From Nectonema munidae (lineage: Eukaryota; Nematomorpha; Nectonematoida; Nectonematidae), in NCBI GenBank assembly GCA_030549495.1, contig JAUIRK010001006.1:293501-357500 (forward strand): DNA of 64,000 nucleotides, read 5' to 3'. This document shows positions 1-15,500 of the stretch, in pieces; the first letter of the stretch is position 1, and each line of letters opens with the position of its first letter. The notes under the pieces are model-generated. The model was not told where the DNA came from. It saw nothing but the letters and a program-made list of their open reading frames with translations, and did no database searches. The position numbers and the translations under genes were made by a program.

Positions 1-307
1 CACACACAGATCGATAAATAAGAGAGGCATTTGTATTATTATTTTTTCCTGAACCAAAAATCATTAAGACACACCCTGATCCAACCCGGGGAATTTCGAC
101 TCTGAGTTCTGAAGCAAAAAAATGATGAGGGTAGAGGATTTTATCCTAAAAAGGAAAATTTTATCCCATCATTATTACGAAGGCATTTGATCCCATAAAA
201 CACAGACAGCCTGAAATAATTTGATAGCAGGTGATTTTGGTAAAATGAAATAGGTTAACTAAATATGCAAAGATGTGCAGAAATTATTAAAGAAGTAGAA
301 GCAATAC
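1..307. other. GABBR1 intron, nothing recognised
   Basis: Intronic sequence downstream of exon f. Translation of the minus strand gives no match to the next part of the GB1 domain (family GHVVFD). Confidence 0.6.
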
Positions 308-559
308 TGAAATGCCTCTAAAGTTAATTGCTTGGAATTTGCGCTGAATGGTGTTAAGTATGTCCTTGTTGTTATAGTCAAAGTCTTCAAGCTTGAGATT
401 CTGTTGCTTCAACTCGGATAAGGAGTCGTTGAAGGTCAAAGCCACAGCCCATAAGGCGTCGTAAGCAAGCGGAGCTTCGGCGTAGCCAGTGATCGTTTGT
501 GGATTCTGTCCTTTTTTCAAGAAGTATGCATCAAGGCGCTTTGTGAAATCACTCGCTGT
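308..559 (-). CDS. GABBR1: GABBR1 exon f: [12 protein letters not shown]
   Basis: Eighty-four residues, acceptor TTCCAG|ACA, donor TCA|GTATTG. It holds [15 protein letters not shown] with the ligand glutamate (Glu344), LEDFDYNN and FRGIS, matching family FEGVSG, where the reading runs into the next intron. The following exon is not in the window; bases 1-307 contain nothing that fits it. Confidence 0.93.
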
Positions 560-3500
560 CTGGAAAATAATAGGATTGTGAGCAGCCGGTAAGGGTGCAG
601 TGAGAAATATTCGAAAAATAAATAAAGATTATGATTGTTTAAAATTATTGTTATTGTAAGTAAAAGCTGTCTCAGCCAGCGGCCACCTTCATGCACCTCT
701 CCATACAGACCACTCTAAAACCCGATTTAGTATAACTGCAGAAGAGTAGAAGCATAATAGAAAGCTCACAAACTATTTTTATTGAATTAATCATTTGATT
801 GTCAGTGTTATTTCGCAATAAGCTGCTTATTTAGTAAATCGTTAGATAAATAGTTTCTTTAAAAATTAACCGTTTTCGAATTCTGTTCTTAGAGTATTTT
901 GTCTGTTGCTATTTTTGCATAGTAGTATTCATGTTATTTTGGAGTTGTCATAATTCTATAAAAAAATTCAGAAAATAGAAAACTGTTATAGATGACAGTA
1001 AAATTTTCTATAACATAAGGAAATACATCTGTACAGTATTTTTCACCTTTTTTGCAAGTTAAATAAAAATAAATAATGAGTTATACGCTGGATTATCAAA
1101 ATGACATGAGCTTTATTTCACTTTTCATAATCCCTTTTCGGTATATCTCTAAACAAATGTATAAAATTTTAATTCTTAATTGCATTCACTGGGTAAAGAA
1201 ATAAGCGCGCACACATAAGAAATACGGCGAAGGGTAAAACGATGAAATCGTTCGTAAGCGTCAAAAAGACGAAAAATATTAGATATAAAATTATTATGAC
1301 AGAGATAGGTTGTTGTAATGAATAATATAAACACACCTAGTGAGAAATTTGTAGTTATAACTATAAACTGCATTTTACAATAAACCTAAAAATTGGTGAA
1401 TAAAGAAACTAGTAAAGCGAGGCATGTCCCATAAAATACACCACTCAATCAAATCCACCATGTACAATAACTCTTGACCACGTAGTAGGGCTGCAAGGAG
1501 TGTCAGTTTTCTGGTAATTGTCCTTCCTTTACTAGACGCTTTATAACGCAATCCAGGTTTTTCATTCCCGTATTTTATGCTTCCAAACAAAGAATGTCTA
1601 AAAATCTAGTCTCAAATATGATTATTATTATTGTCTCTTTCTAGTATATAACAATTTTTCTTTTACGTTCATGTATTTTTCACATAACTTATTTTAGGAT
1701 CTCCCACCCTTAAAATTAATGGGGAGGGCATAGAATATCTCTAAACAGAATAAGCGTATACCATTCCAGAAGTGGAGACACTTTCATCTTGGTTTATCAT
1801 TAAACTTTCAATTGTGATGTGTGATTCCATTGCCTGAACAAGTTGCTCTCTGGTACAGTTTACCTCATCTTCGGGTTGACCTTCCTTTTTCTCGATCCAA
1901 TCATCTGCATACCAACCGAGCAAAAGCCAAACATACTTCTTCCCATAGAGACCGTTTTTAAACGCCTTAGTTAAATTAGGTAAATGAAAAATTAAAAATT
2001 CACATAAGTGATCATTAACATATAAAATACTAGAGCAGTACAAGTGGAGTAGATCTCAGAAAGATCACATACGCTAGTGACATAAAAACTATTAAAATTG
2101 CCATTAAGCGCATCACTTTCAAAATGTCCTCAAACTACAAAATAAGATTGAATTGGAATTGGTACCCTCAGTAAAGATTATTGATACCCTCCGTATATAT
2201 CATTGGTCCCTGGAAAAGAACAGTGGTACCGCCCGTAAAGATCAGTGGTACTCGCAAAAATCATTGGTACCCCCGCAAAGATCATTTGTAAGCCTAATAA
2301 ACATTGATATCAAACAGAAAGATTATTAGAAGTAAAGATCAAAGATATCATAACTTGCTACATAAAATATAAAATAGTTAAGAGTTAGTTCAATTTAAAT
2401 TATAACAATATTCTAACTAGACTAACACTAACTCTAAAACTAAAAAACATTCTAACAATATTCTAACTATATTAACACTAAAAAATAAATAATTTTAAAT
2501 ATTTAAATCAAGGAAATGATATAAAAAAAAGTTAAAATAGTATATCCCATTTGCTAAATTTTTTTTTAGTTGTTAGGGAGAGATAACCAATAATTACCAA
2601 AAAGTATATGATAATAATTTATTTTATTACTATATAAAATCTAAAAAACCATAATCAAATGTAGATAGATGTGTTTATTTAAATTAAAAATAAATATGTA
2701 CTAAATCTAATGAAATCTTATACCTAATAAATTAATTTTTAAAGTAATAGAATTTAGAAAAAATAAGATTTATAAACTAAATAATTTAGATTAAAGAAAG
2801 AAACCTATGACACCTCCCATGGCACCATTATACTATTTAACAATGTTTGGAAAAGTAATTTGTCGTCTTTCTTTATAGTTTTTGCAAAAGCAAGCTTTAT
2901 TTAATGGTAAATGAGAGCAAAAATTTGATGCCATGTTTACAGTGGAGTTCTTTACAACTACAAGCGTGGACTTTTACGTCCCACCTGAAACCAAAACCTC
3001 CTCTTTCCACCCTACTTTTCTTTGTAACGATAAGACACTTGTTGATGCGATTTACACGAACAATTCCAATACTATTGATATTCATTTCAGATAGCAAAGA
3101 AAACAAGGAATAAGAAGAGAAAAAGTTATAGGAGTAGATTTCATGATATTCAGGATTTTTAATTTCTCGAAACAAACTTCAATACAACGTCACTACCCGG
3201 ACATCTTGATCGTTTAACTTGTTTTTCTACAGTTAACCTTGAAAGTAAAAGGGGCACATAATCCAAATTTTGTAGTCAAAACGAATGGGCTTAGCTTTTA
3301 TGTACTGCTTACAGGAATGCTTGCCATAATACGCTACCATAGATTAATCAATACTTAGTTCCTTCCTGAAAATTCCAAGCTGAGACAAATTTTATTCAGT
3401 TCATCAAAATGATAAAAAGGCGAAATCTTTGCTAATTTATTATATTTATCACTTTTGTTTTGTCTACAATGTGGAAAAAGGTTTTGAGTTTTTTGAGAGT

Positions 3501-6500
3501 TTCCTGGCATTGCACTGGAGACCAGGCTAACTCTAAGATCTTGAGGTGTGTTCCAGTAAAGGTTCTTAGGCAAACAATTGTATCCGCTTAACAAAATTAT
3601 TCCAAAAAGTTGTCCAATATTTCTCCAGTCAATATCCAAACTAAGGCCATTCTGTTTAGCGTATCTGCCACGTTTTGCAAGTATTCTTGTGGCGAAAAAG
3701 CTCTGTATTGGTCAAAGCATTTCGTTCAGCACGTGAGTTTGATAGTTTTCCTCTTGGCATGATTCAAAAGTTTAGGGTGATGTAATGAACCGCGAGAATA
3801 AAAGTAAAGCAAAGGCTTTATTACACGAAAATAGCACCCTGGATAAAGTGGTGTAGGAGTGGGACCTATATGCCCATTGAATTTGCATACTTTACAATAG
3901 GGTATTTGAACTTTGATTTGAATGTCTGAAGGTGGTTTCTTTCATTTGCATCGCGTGATTAGGTCTGCGCTTGCAGTGTAACGGCTGTAGATAGCGCTGG
4001 TGCATTGGCATGCTAACTTCTTGGATGTGATTGCACTTGTAGGTGTTTGACATAGCGCACTTTATTTGCATAGTACAGGTCATCACAATGATCTTTTTGA
4101 GTCGTGATTTCTAGTTCACCTGTCTCATCAGCGGCCACAACTTCTTGAAGCAAATCATAATCTATTGCTTCACATCAACACCACTATCGCCACATTACTA
4201 CTCTCAATATAATCAACTGCGGAGTTAAGTGTAACAGAAACAGTTAAGAATATAACGTCTGAATGCTTTGGTGTTTAGATAAAGAACAATTTGAGAAAAT
4301 AAAATGGAATAATAATGAGCTTTGAAGAGAAGAGAAAAAACAAGAGAAAATTAAACATCTGTTTTCTTTCATCAATCACTCAGCTTTTATGTAACATCTT
4401 TGAGACTTGATTTTGCATTTTACGTCATTTTCAATTTTTGTAAGCATAATAGCCAAGGTTGCACAAGTGGAACACAACAATATTCATGATCATTTAAGTT
4501 TTTCATCGATTTAACTTTTTAAAGTATTAATTTGATGTTTGTCGACTTGAAAATAAATTAATTTGAAAAGTGTGCATTTTTAGTGGACAACAGCTAAACA
4601 TGTCAAAATGTAGAATTTTTAATAAACTTCTAAAAAATTAATGCTAATAAGTACAATTATAGTAAAACTTGTGAAATGAGAAATTCTGTATACTTTTTTT
4701 AACAGTGATTTTAAAAAATACACATATGTTAATTAAAAGAGGAATAGTTTATAATAGAAATGAGAATGATAATTAAAAAAACACATTAGATGTATATCCA
4801 TTTTAATCAAACAATATTAAGAGTATATTCTGTAGAGGCCTCTTTGTTCAAAAAGCTTGCTTTATATGATACAGCAGTGTTAATTAATGGAACAAAGATA
4901 TAAAACAAATTTAAATAAACAACTGTGGGGAGTTTCGCATAAAGTTACATGAGTAGCAGTTGTAAGTGTTACAAGAAACTACGTACTCTAACATAGTTTT
5001 GAAAACGAAAAGTAACGAGAAGCATTTAGCATTGCAAGTAAATGCGATTCTATCATTTATAAAATATAACCTTAAATTGTTCCCTGGAGGTCCTGCGCAC
5101 TTTTTCAAATGACCCGCGCATAGCATATTTAAACTGAGAAAATGATTTTCCTATAAAATTGCCCGTAGTGATTGGAGAGTGGAGAGGTGGATGAGAGAGA
5201 GAGAGAGAGAGTGTTAGCGTTCGTTACTTTCGGGAGATATTGATGAAGGTGTGGTGATTTGTGCGCATTAAGTAATGCGAAGGTGTTTCTTGTTTTGATT
5301 CAGTGTTTATTATGCACCAATTTGTGGTGATAGAATGCGAATGCTTTTATTCAGGATGCACAGGAAATTTGTCACGAGTTGTTTTGGCGTGGTTGATCTT
5401 GATTGCCCTGATTATTTTGATGCTGTAAGATTACATTTTTGTTTTCAAATATGGTGTTTTCCATGTAGATTTGTGCTTTGGTGGTGTGAAAAAGATGATT
5501 GGATGTGTTCTTTGTTTGCTGCATTGGCTATTAGATTTACTGAATGCATGTTTGTGTTCTTTGATGGGGAGTATGGATGTATCTGTATGATTTCTGATGT
5601 GTGGGCTGTTGCTGTGTAGCGCTACGTTTTATGTGGTTTCTAATTTTTTTATGAAGGTATGTTATAGGACTTGGCCCCGTATTTTGGATGCATATTCTAG
5701 TAAGGGAGGTATAATGGTTTTAGTGATAACTTCCTCACGCTTTCCCGACTTGGTGCTTGTTAGATAGAAGGCTAAAAATTCTTAGCGCATACCTCACAAG
5801 CCACTTTCCGCGCAAAGTTATCGTAGAACAAGCCAACAATGATGCGAGCATCTTGTTTTTTCAGAATTTTTATCGCATTCGACGGGTCATTGTAGAAGCT
5901 TTGGCGAACTGTCAACTCCATTCCATTTTCAAAAAGTTTCGTTTGGAGATCTAACGCTGTCTAAATAAGTCGTCAAAGCTTTAGCTATAGAAAAAGTAAA
6001 ATATAGAGATAAGAGAACATAAGCGATTCAGTTCAAGATAACATTAAATTTGGAATGTATAGTAATTATTGAAATAACTCAAAAGATTAAGTAATAGGGA
6101 AAATTTGAATTAATTTAGAGATGGAATAAAGACTGAAAAAAGTATGAGATATGTATTTGCACGTATATTAGATGAGTATCACTACTATAGTTAAATTTAC
6201 AGTAGAATTATTATTTGGTAAATAATTTTACTCTTCTATTGACTTTTAAAACCATGAAACTTGCCCGATTTAGTTCTAAATTTCATGACTTTGTTTTTAA
6301 TTCTAGTTCGGCAAGAGAAAAAATCGCTCCAATAGTCTTGATCATTCTTCTCCACTATTGTTTTACACACATCTATTATAGAATTGAGCGCATTCCCATT
6401 TCTTCTATTTCATTGGTTCCCAAAATGTGGGCCATGGCCCCCAGGGGGGGGAGCATAAAGCAAAATTTATAGGGCCATAATCTGAGGCTATGCATAAATA

Positions 6501-9500
6501 AAACGAGAGGAGTTTAGCGGGTAGTTAACTCTCCCATTTTTTGGTCATCAACAGCAGCTTCATATCCAAATTTATGTGACTTAGCTTTTCGCCAACTTCT
6601 ACCATTTTCATCAATTTATTCCTGTGAGGCTGCCTTCTCTCAACTACTCTACATTAAAACGAAATGCCTCAACAGACTTGAAGTGAAGCATGACCTACGT
6701 TGTGCTTTAAGTGAAACAAAAACCAAGAGGCTTGTCGATAATAATCTGCAACATCACCCTTCACACTCAGTAGAATTGTCTCCCAACTAGAGCACTTAAT
6801 TGTTACAACGTTATCAAATTTGTAAGAATCAAAGATTAAATCACATATGGTAGGATTAATAAACTTTTTCCATCCAGTGGATTTTCTATGTTTCCTTCTT
6901 TTTTTTGCTTATTCTTAAAACACCTTTTAGCAAAATGCCCTTTTTAATTAATCTTATGATTATAATTGTTACATACTAGTAGACAGTCACGATATTCACC
7001 GGCTATGATTGTTGTGAGGGCCATAGACAAGGATCGTGTATGAAAAGTGGGTAACGATGAGAAAAAGTTTGGGAACCACTGTTCTATTTCTTCTCTAATC
7101 ACGTGAATCGTTTTGGGATAGAATTACAATAAAATCTTTACACGACCGTGATGACAAATACTTTGGAGATGCATAGCTTTACTCTTGCATTTCTTTAAAA
7201 GTAGGATTCATAGCCAACACCAGCTTAATGAATGAATTCCAGAGTTTTGCTTTTATAAAGAGCAATTTTCATTTATTTAGGAATCAAAAATGGCAGAATT
7301 TATTTTATTTTCCTAAAAAATATCATTATCCTCATAATAAGAAAAAAGATTTGAAAGTATTAGCATGTTATTATTAATAGTAGTTTAGCTGTTTTATTAT
7401 TTTATTAAAGATAAAAAGTTGAAACCAAAAAGCAGACTGACTGTAAAAGTTACACACAAGAATAGATCGATTTATTACAAAAAAGACGTGCGTTAGATTT
7501 TTCTCAACCTTTCCTTTCTCCAATTGTCAACAGGTATGGTTTATAGCAGATAATTGGTCAGGTGGATTGATTACTCTGTACTGAGACACTTTCCCGCTTA
7601 AAATTAAGTTTTAAAATTTGTATTAATTTTACAATTTTTAGCAGTGAAATGTTACCGAAACAGATCACAAGCATAGAAAAGCAAAGAATCACCTTAGATA
7701 ATCTTCATAGTATTGTTACCTACACATACATTCAGTTAGTAAAGTAAATTGTTTGAAAATACATTTAGGACTTGCGTCTAGGAATTAACAGGTATGAAGT
7801 CGTGAATTTAAAGTCGACTTTGGCTCGCCAGGACAAAGACCTGCTCATTAGAGAGAATGGATGATGATGATGATGATGATGAAGTCGTGAATTTAAACCT
7901 ACCCTTTTAATTAAAAACTTGGGGTGGAATTGCCAAAATGGTTTGTGTAAAAAGTAAAATATTGAATTAATTTTTGGAAACTTTCACATATTCACCAACA
8001 TTTATTGTATTTAAATATGTTTTAGCTTCTAATACTAAACAGAATTTCTAACATGATCGATTTTGATGGGTTGATATGGTTGAAAATGCCTGCTTTTTGA
8101 TAGTCTAGTCAGTTACCAATGTACAAAACACCAAAAGTTACCAATTTAGTAGGAGAAATAAGTCAAATACACCCATTTATATCATTAAACACTATCCTAA
8201 TGGGCCAGAAGATGGATACCCCCTTACCCTCATTACTCATTGATTGTAAATTGTTGAAATAAGACAACGTTTTGAGGTTCTACTTGCAAATTAACTTGAA
8301 TTACGTCAAGTCAATTTGAATAAATTAATAATATTTGCTTATGATCTCTTGAGTTTTGTTTTTCTTAATTCGGTGTCGAAATATGTTCAAACTTTATGTT
8401 GAAAAAAGTTTACACGCAAAAATGTTATCTCTCCCCCTCATTCTCAATTAGAAAATTCTAAATATGCCATTAGAAATATATTATATGAATCTCAAAGATG
8501 GGCATATAATTATCCTGTAAAATTATGTCCCACTAATTAACTTTGATATTTATTCGAGAATGTACATCTCATAACTATATCATAATAAAAGTTAAGTTTA
8601 TAAATAAGAAAGAGTTAACATAAAAATGAAAATAACAAAAAATCAGGTCAATATTTTCATTGTATCATCACACAAAAATTCGATAAGAATGAGAGATGAT
8701 AAATGTAAGTAAAGCTAATCAATAAGAAACATTTTTCTGCTCTTACATTGAATACAAAGAAAATAAAAGCAAGCAGTGGAGTAATTCAATAAATTGGATT
8801 ACTACATCAAAGAAAAATATTTCAACATAAATATTCGTTGTTAAATAAAAGTAGTTGCGTTTTTAAGTGAAAGGAAAATCATCTTCATGCACTTGATATT
8901 AAATTGATCGGATGGAAAATTTTTAACTAATAAAAAGCTGATTCAAATACATATCAAAAGTAGAATGAAGTATACTACAAGGTATTAAGATACTAAAATA
9001 AATTGTCCTTTATAAGATGAATGTGGAAGTGGCTAATAACAACGAGGGTGTGGCGGCTGAACGCTTTCTGTGTGGCGCTTGCTACATTTAAAAACCTGAA
9101 ATATTTTATTCAAAAGTGTATTTTACGTGAGCCCTTTAAATTTCATGATGCATATACAGTAAAAAATACATTAACGAACACTTCTAAGGAGCTTACTCGT
9201 GCAAACACTTAAGCGAACACCTCTACACTATGAAGACTTTGAGCAGATCGGGTGTTGAAATAGAGAGGCTTCGCTGTATTCTACTTTAATACTAAATATT
9301 CGCATTAAGCAAATCATTAATACTCTATCAATTTTAGTCGGCATAGAAGACGAACATTTAAAAACTTCTAAAAAGAAAGGAAGGGTGCTTGCCCAAATGA
9401 ATGTGCGCAGGCGACACCATGCCTACACGTACGCCATTGAGCCATCGGCTGTAAAACATCATTATCTAATACAGATGAGAAAGAATTGTAATATGAATGA

Positions 9501-12500
9501 AGATTCAAACATAGAATAAGAAATCGCAATTGCATACACAAAGAAGAGAGTCTAGGATCAGTGGTGCGAACATTAGAAAGGACAGGTATATTTTTTTAAA
9601 AAGAAAAAGCGATGGGGTTCAAAGAAGCAAAATTAAAAGATATGGTGCACTTTTCTCGGAAACTTTTTTACAACACCAAGAATCTTTAATATCTTGGGTA
9701 TGGACTTTATTGATTAGTCACAATTATTAACACGCCATTTCAACATTATAATTGGCTTAACAACGTTTGGACACAAGTATCATGCTTAGTTTAGGAAAGT
9801 GTTTCGTAAATAGTAGAATGATAGAGGGCGAGATAGACGAGTATAAAGCGCAGCACGTGCTACAGAATATAGTTATGCACCTTTGATCGAGACGACCCCA
9901 TCTAGACACTTCTGGAAAAGCCAAATGCATGCAAACCACATAAGATTGCGAGCACAGGAATACTGTGGACGTGTAGACCTTTAACATTCATCCTGAAAAT
10001 GAAGCATAAATGGTTGGCTCCTTGTTCACCTATATACTACATCTCTACTTTCTTGCAGTACATTTAAAAATAAACATACATATATATAGTTCCAAATCAC
10101 AGCATTATTTGTAAATTTAAGAAAAAAGGTTAAAAAAAACTTCAGTAAATAACTCTTGCAATTCTTGCAATATTGCAATTTTCTTCCAATTCCACATTTT
10201 AAATAAGCGAATTCTTGTGGGATTGTGAATTGTTTGGGGTGGATGGATTCTCATTAATGTTGGAAATCGTTTTTTGTTTGATAAAGCAGGATTGCTTGCA
10301 CCATATGTTATCTAAAAGAGTTTGAAAATAGACTAATGTTATATTTATTAAAAAAATTATAAAATAAATAAAGGACAAACATGTGTGCTTATTTAATAAT
10401 CTAGTAGGTCTATTTACTAAACTAGCATTCAAAAGTGCGTTTTTTCACAAGAAGCTGCAAAAATATGTAATTTAATAATTTTTAAATTTTATTAAATGAA
10501 AAATTAATTAAAAATTATTATTATTAACAGGTGAATTATTTTTAACAAAGTGCTCCAAAAATTCTCCTATGTTCATTTGTTTTGTAATATTCCACTTTTG
10601 GATTGTATATTTTTTCAAAGTACGTTTTAATATATGTGCGTGCATCTGCGCACAATTATTAAACCAAGTCGTGTCATTGTAATACGCTTCCATGTTTCCG
10701 AGCGTGAGGAGTCTAGGTGAACTGAAGATGCATTCACTGGAAGCAACTGATGCATGTGAAGTCGGACAACAGTAAGTAAAATTTATTGAAGATCAAAAAA
10801 GCAAAACTTAAATCTTTTTTTAAAGTAGGCCCATTTCTTATATCAAGTTCTATTGAATTCCAAAATTTGATGGACTGATTTAAAATTTTTTTCCTATAAA
10901 TGGAGGTTTTACAAGAGTTGATGAAAGAAAATGAATATTCTTCAAATCATAAGTGAAACAGTCTTCATTATCACGAAAATAAAATTCAAATTTTCTTCTT
11001 TGTTTTTGAAGGTGTAGACAAACATCGCTAATTGCATTTCATATATTTGTTGCAGATTGAGAACGTCGCGTTTTTTTTTTGAAGAAGCACAGTTAGATAA
11101 CACAAAGAATTTAAGAAATTTCCTCATTTTATCCAGCTTATTGAATTAGTTATGGACGATTTTGTCAGATCAGATTCTCAAAAGCAATTTTAGATTCAAT
11201 TAAAGTATGATATAAATTTAGTTTAACGATGAAAGGGAATACATTTTTATGCTTATCAATTGACTAATATATCTTTGATTATATTACACTGGTCGACATG
11301 ATTTTTTTATTGGCAAGATTACATGAACTTTAAGTTATACATCACGTTTGTTAATCATTTAGATTATTTTTTGATATTATCACATCTGGTTGTCAAGTTA
11401 TATGTACTTTTTTGATTGAAGATCTTCTGAAAAAGGATAGAGTATGAAATACGCGTTGTTTTATTTTCATGATTAGATCAAATATGGTATATGATATCAA
11501 ATTGATTACAACAAATTAAATTCGTTTCGCACGCTAACAAAGGATTTTACACACACAAAAATTGATAAGCGAGAAAAAATGGTCGACGGCTTTAGAGAGG
11601 AAGGGTGGGACTGGATTTTAGGAATGAACTAAAAAGTGAGGAGACATCGTGCTGCAGCCTATTTATAGCCGTGTATGGTTTGCCCTCGATGGCGATTCAG
11701 TCGGACTTTAGCCCAAGAGTACTTCTTGGTGTCCGAATTTGAAGGTTGGTAATAACTTTTTTAACACGAATTGGAGAGTACCCAACGAGCCAATGGGTAG
11801 CCTGGTGAATTCATACGTTCGATTTTCAACTCAAGCAGAATAATCTTTTGTAACTTGTTGATGCTTACACCATAGAAAGCGTTTGCCAGGTCTAGCTTAA
11901 TGGCCCATCTCCATTCTTCTTCCAGGTAGTGAAATTGTGCCACTTTGACATTTCCACTTTGACGACGAGTAGTCAAAAATCGCGTCAGGATCGAGTTCTT
12001 CTAACTTCCCCAGGTTTTTAACAAAAGATTCCATAGGAATATGAGAAAATGGAGAAACTCCAAGTTTGAATTGGTCGCTCCAGTCTCCCAGTTCTCTTCT
12101 CGTTTGAGGGTGATTCACCACTTTCCACTTCTGGTAACTCGGAGGTATCGTCACCATTGTACAGTATTTGTGTAAAGATTTTTCTTCATTTTTACCGTTG
12201 AAGGCTAAGTTAAGCTAGGTTAAGTTGTAGGTTCAATTCTGTTCAAAAGATACTGCATAGAAGAGGTTATTTTTAAGCCAACACTCGACACATAACTTCC
12301 TTCTTTTTCTAAATTGATAAACTATTCTAGTGTGGGTAGATCCTCAAAGAGCTCACTCAAGACTCTTACGTAATCTTGACCAAAAATCGTATTGAGAATG
12401 TCCTCGAGGAGATCCTTTTCAAACACGATGCAGTTTTTCCGGTATTACAACGCCCTCGTGTTGGGCCAGGACTTCCTCTAAATCTTCTATCGTGGGCCAT

Positions 12501-15500
12501 ACCATTGAATCCACATCTTTTTCTTCATCTGTGTCAAGGGTCGCCAATGGTTCTTCAAGTCTTAGAATGAATATTTAAAATCTATTTATTCATTAACTTT
12601 CACTTCATTTATAATAATGCAAAGTTGAGCCATTTTTGATCAGAGGCAATATAATGTAGCCAGTAATTTGAACAAACGACATACATTTTTGAGCGGGTTA
12701 AAAATATTTTATAACACATAACTATATTAGAACTCTATAATTTAAAGCTTAAAAGATTTATCCATAATAATTACTGTAACCAGGCCTGTCCATAAGAGGA
12801 GGAGGACAAGGGGCTTTGCCCCGTGGGATTTATTTTGCCCCTTTGAAATATATAAATGTATACACTTTCTTATAGTCCCGACCCCATTAAAATCAGTTTT
12901 TCACCCCCCCCCCCCTCATCCTTGATGAGTTTTGCCCCCTCCCTTTGATCATTTTTGCGCACCTCGGCTTGATGAGCCCCCACCCCCCTGTACTTAGTCG
13001 GGCGAAGGGGCTAATATAACAATCAAGTCTTTTATCGCAGAAATGAAATATATAACATTTTAATTCTTAGATAATCGTTTTATTTAATGTTTAATTTTTT
13101 AATCAAGATTGCGTAGAATAGTTGTCAATGTTTTGACACTTTTCTTAAAATTCTTGTTAATAAACATAGTACAGATAATTTCATTTTCATGTAATTTATA
13201 GCGTATAACTTATGGAATGAAATAGCTAATTTATATAAATATAAGCTTTGTAGAATATTTTTCCCAAAAATTTTAAACTTTCAATTTGTATTTAAAAAGG
13301 CAAAATTTTAATTCACGGCTACATACCTGTCATTCATAGACCCATCTCCTAAATATATTTTCAATTTACTTTACTGACTGTATATATATGTAGGTAGAAT
13401 ATGAAGATTATATAAGATGATTCTTGGTTTTTTGAAGCTATCTTGGTAACATTTCGTTGCTAAAAATTTTTAAATTTAATTTTGAGTAATAATGCATTTC
13501 AGAGCAGAGTAATCAATGCATCTATTGACAATTAGTGAGATGAAGGCCTGAAAAAATCATTTAGCTCCTTCAATATTACATGGGATAGTGAGGTTGTCGA
13601 ATAATCTACCGTTGGATAAATGACTGTATTACCAAAGAGTTTTCTAATACAACACTTTCCATATCGTTTTTAAAAGACAAAGGCAATTTTAACCTTAGAA
13701 TGCCAAATATAAAATCATCTCAACAAAAAATTATGTTCCCTAAATATTTGCAAAAGAGTTCATTTTTAGAGTGATGGAATAAAACCTTTACTTGGTTAGA
13801 GACATAGCATATCTAGTGATAGAAAGGGCGACTGTGGCCATAGATTTCAATAACTGGTAAATAGCAATAGGGAAGGATAAAGATTTAATTACATCCGATG
13901 AGTAGTGATCATTAATAATTTTGTTCTTTTATTGGCTTGAAGAGTCGTTTACAATCTTTATAAAAATTTTCAGCGTAGCGGTCTTTCAATAATTCTTTAA
14001 TAAGGGTCTCATTCAAAAAAATAAAACAAACATAAAAACTACGGTTCTAAAAAAATTACCACAATTGTTTATCCAAATAATCGAATCAATGGGATGGATT
14101 CATCTACTTTGCCTAAACCAGATGTCTAAGTTTGACTCCGTTTTGACATATGCAGCAGCTCTCATATAATTACTCATTACATATCTGTTTCAGGATTTGA
14201 TTTCAATGATAAGTAGCATGGATAACCAAATCGAATCAGAACTTTCAGAGCCATGTTATTCGCCCCCCCCCCCCAATAATTTTGGATTTTTTAAACTAGT
14301 GTATATGCGTTATGTAAATTTAATTAAAATATTTTCGCTGGAAGCATAGTTTTTAAATTTCACAATTTTGTAAAAAAATATAAAGTAGTCTTATACATTT
14401 ACGTATGCGCTGTATACACTCTATTTTAAAGGATTGCTGAATATTTGGTATCCTGTGGTATTTGCAAGCCCGTAATTTTGAAAATTGCAAAAAAAATCGC
14501 CCCCAATAATTTTGAGGATGCGCGCCCTTCGTATAATGTCAGGTAATAATGGTAGTGTGTTCATTGGACAAAAATTCTTTTATAATAAATTTTAGAAATT
14601 ATAAAAAAAATTTGCCGCCCCTCTCCAAAAATTTTGAGAATGTGCGCCTCTGGTAGAAAGATGAATTACTTTTCCAATAGCTTCATGGATCATCTACGCT
14701 GATGCATGATTTGTTGAAATATGCATGTAATTGTTTATCATTGAATTTTGGTTGTAGGAATGGAAAATTCAGTTTCTACTCAATTTATGTATATTTTTTT
14801 AACTTTAATGACTCCACCTATAGATAATTTTGTGACTTTGACTTTAAAATTTTATAGTTATGAAACATTGAAGAAGTATAAATGTTTTAAAATAGAAAAT
14901 TTCATTTTTATAAAATCTAAAAGTTATAAATAAAACTTCTAAAAATAGACAAAATATCATAGTCACTAATACGTTTTGTACAATAAAACAAATATAAATC
15001 AGACTCTAGTGCGCAATTCACAAAGCGTTTTAAGAAAACAAAAATAAAAAAACGGAAATTACAGAATATCATAAAATAATTTTAATTAAATATAGGAACC
15101 AAAATTAAATATGGCAATTTCCTAAATTTGAAAGAATAAACTTAATGCTTGCAGTAGAAACACTTTGTAGGCGTAAATGTACTACCAAAGATTTTGTAAA
15201 ATTAAAAAAATAATAAGAAATAATAAAATTATATGACAAAAATAGCAAATTTACCACAATCATATTCCACATTTTAGCTGCTTCACCAACGGATGTTGTA
15301 ACAGCACTGCATCCAACAAAAAGAACTATCTTGGTGGGTTTTGTATACAACAAATCATACATAATTCGTGTACCTAAACCTGGTAAACACTACGAAAAAG
15401 GATTGAGATTTTTGAAAAAATAATTATATAGCTTACTTTGCTATCATTATAATGTAATTTAATATAATGATCAGGCAATATATTTGGATCTTTATTAATA

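Noticed and set aside
5335-5619. 94-codon plus-strand frame
   Set aside because: Lies in a T/G-skewed block; composition explains it and no motif is present.
5757-5954. Plus-strand open frame of 65 codons
   Set aside because: Shadow of GABBR1 exon d.
9757-9987. Considered as the missing GABBR1 exon
   Set aside because: No family motifs in any minus-strand frame; the true exon is at 10141-10311.
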